This document shows positions 1-8,700 of a DNA stretch of 41,469 nucleotides, piece after piece. Numbering within the stretch: the first letter of the stretch is position 1; each line of letters opens with the position of its first letter. The stretch covers positions 144,965 to 186,433 of the forward strand of contig NW_013657630.1 of the NCBI RefSeq assembly GCF_000142905.1, in the 5' to 3' direction. This DNA comes from Thecamonas trahens ATCC 50062. Its lineage: Eukaryota; Apusozoa; Apusomonadida; Apusomonadidae. Both the position numbers and the translations under genes were made by a program. The notes under the pieces were generated by a model that saw only the letters and a list, made by a program, of their open reading frames with translations, was not told where the DNA came from and made no database searches.

Positions 1-217
1 CCCCCCCCCACACACACATACATGGATGCCACAATGCCGGTAAACTCGGAGACCTGCGAACGGGCCTGGGCAAGAACCTTGGACAGAGTGGACGCCTTCA
101 GCATGTTGGACATGGTGCTAGAGGTGGTACGTCGAGTGGTGACGGTGGCGGTGGTGGTCACACTGCTCCAGCTGGTGGTTGGTTGTCTTGTCAGCCTTGG
201 CCGAGGCGATTGCGATC

Positions 218-330
218 ATCACACACACACACACATGCACACGCACACACATACACACACACATCACACACACACACACACACACATACACACATACATA
301 CACATCACACATCACACACATCATTCCTTC
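218..330. repeat. (CA)n microsatellite
   Basis: An almost uninterrupted CA dinucleotide run, broken by a few T and G substitutions. It reads as Thr/His in forward frames and Cys/Val in reverse frames, none of which looks like protein. It lies upstream of the zinc-transporter gene and is probably noncoding. Confidence 0.9.
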
Positions 331-449
331 CATCGCTCTAATATCCCACCAACTTTATCTTCATCTGGTGATGTCGAAGAGAGCCAGGACAGCAGACCAA
401 GCCGGCAATCAGGCTCATCAAGCCCCAACCAAGACAACCTCGATTCCTA

Positions 450-640
450 CCACCACCACCACCTTCATCATCACCACCATCATCATCATCACCACCATCA
501 TCATCATCACCACCACCTTCATCATCACCACCACCATCATCATCACCACCACAGTCGTCATCACCACCACCATCATCATCACCACCACAGTCATCATCAC
601 CACCATCATCATCACCACCACCATCATCATCATCACCACT
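450..640. repeat. (CAT/CAC)n trinucleotide repeat
   Basis: A run of CAT, CAC and ATC triplets of about 190 bp. It gives poly-His, Ile/Thr or, in reverse, Asp/Gly and Met/Val according to frame. Because it is open in several frames on both strands, openness says nothing about coding. Probably upstream noncoding DNA or intron of the zinc-transporter gene. Confidence 0.85.
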
Positions 641-1234
641 CCTCGTCTCTTCCATCAACATCCATTCCCCTCCACTAATGCCATGCCCATGATAGCTGTA
701 ACTGTCATCGGCTTGATAGCCATCACCAAACCCCTCCTCCCACACAGTCGGCCAGTCGCTCGTCATTCCGCCACTCTGTTGTTGGCTGGGTTTGGGCGTT
801 GGCAGTTGGCAGTCCCTCTGCTCCACTCTCTCCACTATCTCACACAGGTCATGTTACGTATCATCGGACAACATGGGAGGATACTCCTTGGAACAAAGAC
901 CCTGTCCATGGGAAGTGTGCTGCTCTGGAAGAGACTGGCTGCCGCTACTCGGTCGTCCACGCCGTCTCGCCTGTCGCCCTTGCCTACCTCCTCGCGGCCT
1001 CTCTCGAGCACCCATCAACGGCGGGATGGGGGACATGATGGAGATGGCCGACGGGATGGCCGACGAGATGGCCGGCAGGAAGGGCAAGCAGATGGGCTTT
1101 CAAGAGCAAGTAGACAAGGTCGGCATGCCTATCCATGTCGTGCTGATCATGTCGCCGCTAGCGGCCAGAGCCATCAGGTTGCATCGGTTCAGACGGCGGT
1201 GAGTGGATCACCTGGACAACGGCAGACGGCGGCG

Positions 1235-2647
1235 ATGGACGAAGTGGTGGCGCTGCTGGCAGACGATGCCGAGGGCGATCTGGTCACACCGCCCTTTGGA
1301 TCAGAGGATGCGCCGTTCCGTATGGTGGCAGAGCGTGACGTCAAGCGGCTGTATCTCCTGGCTGACGGGAAGCTCGACAAGTTGCCAGTGGCTCAGTCCA
1401 AGCCAGCACCCAACGTCGATTTGGCCTCGAGCTTGGCAGACGACCACATGCGGTTGTATGCCTTGGCTGATGTGGAGGCTCTGGCTCTCTCTGTCCATGG
1501 ATCCGAGGAGGAGCTCGTCCGCAAGCGCAAGTCGCTGTGGGAGCTGGCTGCCAAGGCGAGTAAGACCGTGGGGCGGACGGCGCGGGCACGGCGCGTGAGC
1601 CAGAAAAGCGGGAGCAGCGGCAGCTCAGGTGGCGACGCCGGCTGGGTGCCTGGGACCAAGGCCGTGTACACCGCCATTGCCACCAACTCGATCATCTGCG
1701 TCTCCAAGGCTGTCGCCTTTGCCTTCTCCGGATCGGGCGCGCTCCTTGCCGAGACCCTACACTCGGCCGCAGACGTGGGCAACCAATCACTGCTTGCGGT
1801 GGGCATTGCCAAGTCGACTCGCGAGTCGGACGAGGTTCATCCATACGGCTACGGCTCGGAGCGCTACGTCTGGTCGCTCATCTCGGGCGTCGGCGTATTT
1901 TTCCTCGGCTGCGGCGCCTCCGTCTACCACGGCATTCACTCGCTTTTGCACCCGCAGCCGGTCGAGGCGCAAACAATGGCGTTGGCTGTCCTCGGTCTCT
2001 CGTTTGCTCTCGAGGCATACTCGTCGGCTGTCGCCGTCGCCGAGATCAGGAAGGAGGCCGCCAAGGTCAACGTCTCGTTCCTCGAGTACGTGACCAACGG
2101 CTCGGACCCGATGAACACCGCGGTGCTGCTCGAGGACGGCGCAGCCCTGGTCGGCGTCGGCATTGCTGCCGGCGCCATCGGCCTCACCGCCGTCACCGGC
2201 AACCCCATGTACGATGCGCTCGGCTCGATCGCCATCGGCGGTCTGCTCGGCGGCGTCGCCACCTTTCTTATTGCCAAGAACAGAGCCGCGTTGCTCGGCA
2301 AGTCGATCTCGCCCGACAAGCTTCGCACCGTCCGCCGCCTCCTCGAGTCGGACCCCATGGTGGCCTCGGTCCACGGCGTCCGCGCCGTCTCGCTCGGCGC
2401 CGACAACGCCCGCCTCGCTGCCGACATCAACTTTGACGCCGCCGCCCTCGCCCGCGCCGCCTGGCCAGACTTGGACGCCTCGTACACTGAAATCACCTCG
2501 CTCCGCTCGATTGAGGAGGTCCACGCTTGGCAAAAAGCCGCCTCGCTCCTCCTCATCGAGCGCATCGGCGCCGAAGTTGACCGTCTGGAGCAGGTCGTCC
2601 ACACCGCCGTCCCGGAGATCCGCTACATCACGCTCGAGGTATTGTAG
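1235..2647 (+). CDS. SLC30A9: SLC30A9/ZnT9-type cation diffusion facilitator (N-terminus uncertain)
   Basis: Member of the ZnT9 branch of the CDF zinc transporters; the animal protein is reported to move zinc out of mitochondria. From ATG 1235 the product is 470 residues. A pre-transporter segment with the family feature ALSVHGSEEELVRKRK precedes the membrane domain. Helices then carry the metal-site motif LHSAADVGNQ, the HPYGYGSERY loop, an HGIHSLLHPQP segment, and TNGSDPMNTAVLLEDGAAL, followed by TGNPMYDALGS, LLGKSISPDKLR and a terminal EVDRLEQ...EIRYITLEVL that matches the ZnT9 C-terminus closely. The frame stays open upstream to 179, but that part is low complexity, and a donor-like GTGAGT at 1199 suggests a 5' exon. 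The gene converges on the DENN gene with 59 bp between stops. Family assignment is secure; the start is not. Confidence 0.9.
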   Translation: MDEVVALLADDAEGDLVTPPFGSEDAPFRMVAERDVKRLYLLADGKLDKLPVAQSKPAPNVDLASSLADDHMRLYALADVEALALSVHGSEEELVRKRKSLWELAAKASKTVGRTARARRVSQKSGSSGSSGGDAGWVPGTKAVYTAIATNSIICVSKAVAFAFSGSGALLAETLHSAADVGNQSLLAVGIAKSTRESDEVHPYGYGSERYVWSLISGVGVFFLGCGASVYHGIHSLLHPQPVEAQTMALAVLGLSFALEAYSSAVAVAEIRKEAAKVNVSFLEYVTNGSDPMNTAVLLEDGAALVGVGIAAGAIGLTAVTGNPMYDALGSIAIGGLLGGVATFLIAKNRAALLGKSISPDKLRTVRRLLESDPMVASVHGVRAVSLGADNARLAADINFDAAALARAAWPDLDASYTEITSLRSIEEVHAWQKAASLLLIERIGAEVDRLEQVVHTAVPEIRYITLEVL

Positions 2648-2706
2648 TCGTGGCCAGCCGTCATCTTCATTCGTTCCACCAGCCGAGGCTCTCTACCTTG
2701 CCGTAG

Positions 2707-5086
2707 CTAGCCGACAAGGAACTGGTTCCGCCGGAATGCGGAGAGGATAAACTTGTTGAGCGACTGCACAAGAATGCGGCCGTACTTGTTCTTCTCAATC
2801 CGCGAGAGCAGCTCAACGGCGAGGGCGCGGACCTCCTCCGAGGCGTGGAAGAGGCCGGTGCCAAGCGGCGCAAGCCCGTCACGGTCCTCGGGGAAGAACT
2901 GCAGAAACTCGGTGATCTGGGCGTCCGACACCACCGAGCCGATAAACTCCTGGAAGACCCGCAGCATTTCGTCGTCGTCGAGTCGCTGGACCCGAAGCTT
3001 GGCCACCGAGAGCTCGACGTCTGCGCCCTGCAGCGCCGACTCGGCCGCAGCCTCGTTGGAGAGTGACACGTAGTGCTTGAATGTCGCTGTCCGCTTGAGC
3101 TTGTCCGTTCGCTTGCGGTTACAGTCAAGCGTCCGCGACTTGAGCGAGGTGTTGGGAAACTCGACCCGCGCGCGCGCAAGGTCGATGTTGAACTGGGTGT
3201 ACTCCTGGAAGAGGCCCAGGATCTTGGAAGCCCCGTAGTGGTTCTCGACCGCAAACATGACTTCAGCAAAGAGCTCCGTGTCCTGCGACGCATGGTTCGA
3301 CGGGTTCTCCTTCCGCTCCAACTGCATCCGTTGCGAGAGTACAACCTTGCCCGTCTCCAGATCGCACAGCACGTCCCACCAGTCCTCGCGCTGCTGGAAA
3401 ATGAGGTTCGTCGTGCCGGCGCAGAACGACGAGAGCTGCAGAAAGTCGAGGTTGACCAGATTGGTGTACGGGAACGTCCGCTTGATGACCGCCGGCAGCG
3501 GTGGTGACACCATCGACATGGCGCCCAGCACCGCGTCGCACACCTCGCCCGCAGGGTGCCCGTACCCAAGGAAAATGACTCTCCGCTCCAGCAGCAGCGC
3601 ATTGTAGATCGTCATGATCTCCTCGCCAAACTTGTGGATGAGCGGCACAATCGACTGCTCAGACACCTCGTCAGGCAGCATGATGAGCGGGACCTTGACA
3701 GGAATCTTGGCCGGTCCGTACTTGACATGCGACGAGTAGACGAGCGGCACTCCAAAGTCCGACGTCGACGCCCGGAGCAACTTCTTCTCCGCCAGCGAGT
3801 ACTGTGGGAGCGACCGAAGATCCATCGAGTTGATGGCGTTGAACAGGTCCTCGATCACGGCAACCTCGGGCGTCACAAAGTACTGCTCCAGCGCGAGGAT
3901 GAGCAGCGGCTTGAACACATGCATGTACTGGTGCTTGGAGCAGATCGCCATCGCCTTCACCTTGGCCCCGCGAGTCCACTCGGCGTTCTTCTGCGTCCGC
4001 ACAAGATTCATGCAATACAGGAATGGCGGCTTCGAGTCCTCCGCTCCCTCCACCTCATCGTCCACGTCTGGTGTGTCCTGCTCCACTACAGCCTTGTCCG
4101 TCGTCGCAAGCAGCTCGCAGTGCTCCAGAAAGATGAGGTCGTCCTCCGGCGACGCAAACCGGAACGCCACTGCTGCCTCTGACGTCATTGCCACAGAAAA
4201 CGTCGGCTCCAGCTGCCGGTATTCGATCGCTTCGTCGCACGAGAGCACAAGCAGCTCCTCGCGGTTCCGCTGGCACACAATAATCTCCGTCGGCAGGAGC
4301 ACAAGCAGCTTCATGTCATCGTCCAGCTGCTGCCACTCATCCATCTCCGGATTGAACTGATACGTCCATGCCTCGAGCACAACTTGCCGCTCCGCAGCCT
4401 CGTCAGCCCTGCTCTCGGACGCCGCCGCCGCGCTTGATCCCAGCACCTGCTCATTCTCGTCACGATTGATGAAGAACACCGTCCAGTCCTCCTCCCGATT
4501 GTGCGCTCCGTCTGGCAGCATGAGCTCGGCCAGGCACCTACACACTCCCGCGGTTGCACACACGTAGCCCAACAAGAACACATAGCCACATCCCCGTCCC
4601 CATACACAAGCCCGCCAGGTACAGGCCCACCACACCCTCGACGCTGTGTAAGTGTCCCGAGCTCGGTCGTGGTGGCCAAAGGGCTCTCATTGAAAAAATG
4701 ACCTTTTGCTGCGACAGGCGTAGCCAAGAGCCCGCCAGCCGGCCCCATTCTCATCACCTCTACTCCCCGCATACATATCCCCTCCTCTTTTTCTTCCCGC
4801 CATATACCCTCTTCTCATGCTCTACTTCATGCTCTGACAATCCCCATCATTGTAGGTGGCTTCTACCGCCGACCCGGGTGGTTCAGGCTCGCGGTTGCCC
4901 CCCCCCCCCCCTCGCCCCCCCCCTCCCCCATGGCTGCCCACGATCAACCCCACGGTTGATCACGACCATGAAGACGACCACGTACTGCTCCTCGATACCG
5001 GTTGCGGTTGGGTATTGGACCGAGAGCAGCGAGCCCTCGTCAATGTCAAACTCGGCAAGGAGAAGGAACTCCACATGGTCCTCCAT
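2707..5086 (-). CDS. Afi1/SPA-type DENN domain protein (two exons)
   Basis: Exons 5086-4986 and 4537-2707 join in phase to a 643-residue protein. Exon 1 encodes MEDHVEFLLLAEFDIDEGS, the hallmark opening of Afi1-type DENN proteins, with a strong context at its ATG (A at -3, G at +4). Splicing at GTACGT/TAG makes CAG across the junction and restores GIEEQCLAELMLPDG, the expected family sequence. Downstream are the motif VFKPLLILALEQYF, EDLFNAINSMDL, the core DENN segment YNALLLERRVIFLGYGHPAG, and FPYTNLVNLDFL. DENN proteins act as Rab exchange factors or traffic adaptors; yeast Afi1 docks the Arf3 GTPase and helps fix the polarity axis. The C-terminal 150 residues are helical and less conserved. 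A further upstream exon cannot be excluded. Confidence 0.88.
4538..4985 (-). other. Intron 1 of the DENN gene
   Basis: 448 nt. The donor GTACGT is at 4985-4980 and the acceptor TAG at 4540-4538 on the minus strand. It splits a Gln codon (CA|G). The predicted protein matches the family across the join only if this intron is removed. It contains two runs of C on the plus strand (4898-4911 and 4915-4923). Confidence 0.85.
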
Positions 5087-5762
5087 ACTTGCCTGCTTCT
5101 GCGCTTCCAAAAAGGAGGAGCGGTGCAGGTCCGAGTCAAATGGCCGTACTCCCCCCCCCCCCTCCCCCGTCTCGTCAATTGCCACACTGGCTTGACTCGC
5201 GTTGCCGCAAACTGCACTCGGCCGTGTCGAAAGTGGTTCAGAATCCAATACAAGATGGCGTGCCACCACATGCGCGGCCACGCCGACCGACAAGCTCGTC
5301 CGTCACAAGACGTCCTCGCGCTCTCCCATCTGGCCGCTGTGTTCAACTCTGTGATGCTCGACAACCTCGGTACCGTCCGCGCCCGCCGATCCGGAGGAGC
5401 GGCGCCGTACAGCACCTCGCGCGCCTCGCCCATGCTCCCAGGCGTCTGTCGCCGCTACGGCAACTCGGGCATCCTTCAGGCGGGCGTCTAGGCCGCCATC
5501 GCGTGCGGGCGCGCCTCCCACCGGGAAGTCAAGCATCATCGAGTTGTTCACTTTGAAACGCGCGTCAATGCGTCCAAACAACCGTACCGTTAAGGGTTAT
5601 CAAAAAATCATGCCTGACCCTCACCTCAAGTCGGCGGCGTTAGCCGGGAGCGACTGCGACTAAGACTACCTCGTGGCCATGGCTCACGATCGCGACCGCA
5701 AGGGCACAATGCAAGGCATCTGGCCTTTCCTTCCTCCCACCCCCCTTTCCATTGGAAAACCT
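5087..5762 (-). other. Spacer upstream of DENN, downstream of the VPS62-like gene
   Basis: Both flanking genes run on the minus strand. A C run lies at 5151-5163. An open frame on the minus strand from 5581 to 5303 starts with an ATG (MFGRIDARFKVNNSM) and has ordinary amino-acid composition. It could be a 5' exon of the DENN gene or chance. I see no RNA gene or known domain. Confidence 0.35.
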
Positions 5763-8700
5763 TCAATGATAGGTCGAGGTGACCTGCGACGAGCCGATGG
5801 GTCCAGTCATCCACGAGTCGACGCCCGACGAGAGGCCCGTGTTCTGCTGGAGGGTGTACTCCGAGTAGCCAGCCGAGGTCATCTGCGCGCCAACTTCGTC
5901 GGTTGTTGTCGACTGGACTGAGTTGACGGCACCGGCAGACGTGACGGTCGAGAGCGCTCCCGACGATCGCGATTGGATGTTGCTCGACGAGGTGCCGAGT
6001 GCACCCGACGACGACTTGTCCTGCGGCAGGATCGTCGTCGACGACGGCTTGGGTGGCTGGGCCGCAGACAGCTTCGGATCGCCCTTGTTGTTGTCATCAT
6101 CGCTGTTCGATGCCGCTGATGCCGAGGTCTCGATGGCCGAGTCCGGCTCGAGGCCGTCGGACGCAGCCGAGAGCTGCGTCTGGAGGCAACCTGGCAACAC
6201 AACCGCAGGTTCAGGCGGTGTCATCGGCTTGACCTCGGGCTCTACCTTGGGCGCTGCCTCGTGGTCCGAGTCCGGCAGCGGGGCGAGGGTGAGGAGCGTC
6301 GGCGACTTGAGCGCGGCTGCAAGCTTAGCGAGGTTCCGCATGTACGCCGCCCACTTTTGCGACGAATGGTACAGGTGCGCAATGGCAGTTTTCTGCTTGG
6401 TGCAGAGTGGGATGCGCCGCATGGCGGTCGCGCTCTCGAGGTAGTCAAACACGACATGGCCCGGCATACTCCGAGTTGCACTGCCTGGCGGTGCCATCAC
6501 CGCCGGATCCGAAACCGCCAGATAGTGCAGGCTCGGGTCGTGGGCCCAGGCCTCGCGCCCGAGGCTCACCACCATCGGCGAGAGCTTCAACTGCGCATCG
6601 AGATGCGAGAGTGGGGCAAAGACTGGGTGCGTCACCGTGAAGCGCGTCACCAACAACCCGCCGGTGCTGACCTTGAAGGCAAACGGGCTGCGGAACGGCT
6701 CGAAAACGAGCTTGAGCGCCGAAATGACGTCGTCCGCCACCGCCGCCAGCCGCCGCCCGTAGATGTCAAACGGGGCGAGGTGGAGCGTGTACTCCTGCCC
6801 GGCGGTGATAATAAACGCCCGCCGCCCGAGCGTCACCAGATCAAACTTGGACGAGACCGCAAAGCATGCCTCTTTGACGCCCAGCCGCTTACGCGTCATG
6901 TTCTCGCCGGTACAGAGCATGTCAATGCGCGAGTTGGCCAGCGAGAGCCGGTGCAGGTAGAAGAGGAACGGCGAGCCGCCCACATGGTGTCCGTTGACCA
7001 ACACATCCAGCCGCATCGGGCCTTCCTTGTCCTGCGGCAACGCCACGTACAGCTTGTGCTGGTTCAAGTCGGCCGAGACCGCCACCCCTCCGTGCGTCTG
7101 CGAGATCCCGGTCATGAGTTCGGTCAGCGTCCCGGTCACCACCACCATCGACGCCTTGTTCGGCAGCTGCGACGTGCTCGAGGGCGAGTCGTGCGACGAC
7201 GACACATTAGTCAGATTGCTCGCCGTCACTACATCCTGCGGCGAGCCGACGCAAAACCGCATCGCGTACTCGCGCGACTGCGAGCCAAGGAGGAACCACG
7301 AGATTGGGATGCCCACGGGTGTGCCACACAGAAACGGCGCAGACGGCGTTACTCCAGGCATCGCCTGTCCAGACGCCTCTGCCAGTGCCGCCCACCGCCG
7401 TTGCGACTGCATGAGCCGCCGCCGTGTGGCAAACATCTCGACGTCGTCGGCATCGGTCTCGTACACCCGCCAAGTCCCACTCCCTGTCATGGTCACGTCG
7501 GCGTCGCCGTGCGCTGCGCCCATCGCCACCACCTCGTACGACGCCACAGGCACAGGTGCCGTCTCGCCCGGTGCACGCAGCGCAAACGTGCCCAGCTCCG
7601 GCATGACAAACATGACAATGTCGTCCGCGTCCAGCTCAATGAGCAAGCCGTCCGAGATCCCAGTCTGATCGCCGAGGATGAAAGAGCCCGAGCCGCTAAC
7701 ACCCGATCGCCCTAATGATGAAGGCAGCAGACCCGTCGCATCGTCGAGCGAAGCAAAGAACGCCGTGTCTTCGCACGACGACATGGCCGACGCCACGCCA
7801 ACATCGAGCAACGCATCCGCCTTGTCGTCATCCGCGCCATCGCTCTTGATCCCATCCTGCTCGTCGTTGGCGCCGCGCCTGCGCTCGCCAACGTCAGGGG
7901 TGTCGCCGTCGCCAGCATAATTACCGAGCGGCACACGTATTCCGTCAATGTTCGCCGACGACGACACGACTACCAGTGGTGACGACAGCGGATGCGACGA
8001 CTCTACGTCAAAGTCAGCCACGTCTGATGCCACATCATCAACCTCCTGCTGCTCGACTTCCTCGGCAACAAACACAAGCTCCAGGTGCTGCCCATCCGCA
8101 GCGTCAAACGCCGCAGCAGAGCCAAACAGCTCGCTCACGCAATCGGCTTCGCACCCGCACTCGTCCTCTTGCTCCTCGACCTCAGACTCGGATTCAGAGA
8201 AGCTCAAGCTCACCTCGGCGCCATCATCCACCGCCTCGACCGAAGACTGCTGCTCCTCGGCGATCTCCTTGCCCTTGGCAATCAGCCGCGCCGCCGCCAC
8301 TCGTGCGCCCTGTGGGCTGACTTCGGAAATTGAGTTGAGGCTCGAGTCATAGGACGCCTTGGTCTTTCCGGTTGTCGACGAGAGCGAGGTGTCGAGCCGC
8401 GACTTGGAGATCGAGCGCGAGGCCGACAAACTCTCCTTCGAGTCGTGGAGCTTGGTGGTTGCAGCCGAGCGGGAGGCGGAAGACTTGGCCTTGCGAGCTG
8501 CTTGGCCCGACGCTTTCCCGCGCTTGGACTTGGCCTTGTCCGGGAACGCCCGCGATGAGGCCTGCGAGCTGGTGCCGACACGGTTGCGCGACGACGACGA
8601 CTTGATGCGATCCACCATCTTGGTCCGCACATCGGCATCGGCACCCATACTCCGCCGCGGCGCAGACTTGGTCGTAGACGACCCGCCCGCGGGCGACTTG

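Larger units (their letters stand above)
1..1234. other. Low-complexity 5' flank of the zinc-transporter gene
   Basis: Contains the CA and CAT/CAC repeats, then about 550 bp (650-1200) of unique GC-rich sequence that may hold 5' UTR and one or more 5' exons. A donor-like CGGTGAGT sits at 1197-1204 with possible acceptors near 1262 and 1304, so a first coding exon encoding a mitochondrial presequence could end at 1198. The open frame also runs unbroken from 179 into the transporter, so I cannot fix the true N-terminus. One frame at 1020-1100 gives a methionine-rich stretch. I recognise no separate gene here. Confidence 0.5.

Noticed and set aside
22-678. Histidine-rich open frame of 218 codons
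   Set aside because: It consists of CA and CAT/CAC microsatellites, which are open in several frames on both strands. No non-repetitive conserved part.
179-1234. N-terminal extension of the ZnT9 frame by about 350 residues
   Set aside because: Open but low complexity and unlike ZnT9 proteins, with a donor-like site at 1199. Kept only as an uncertain 5' flank.
6261-7715. 484-codon plus-strand frame inside the VPS62-like gene
   Set aside because: Arg/His-rich antisense shadow with no recognisable domain; the minus-strand frame has clear domain motifs.
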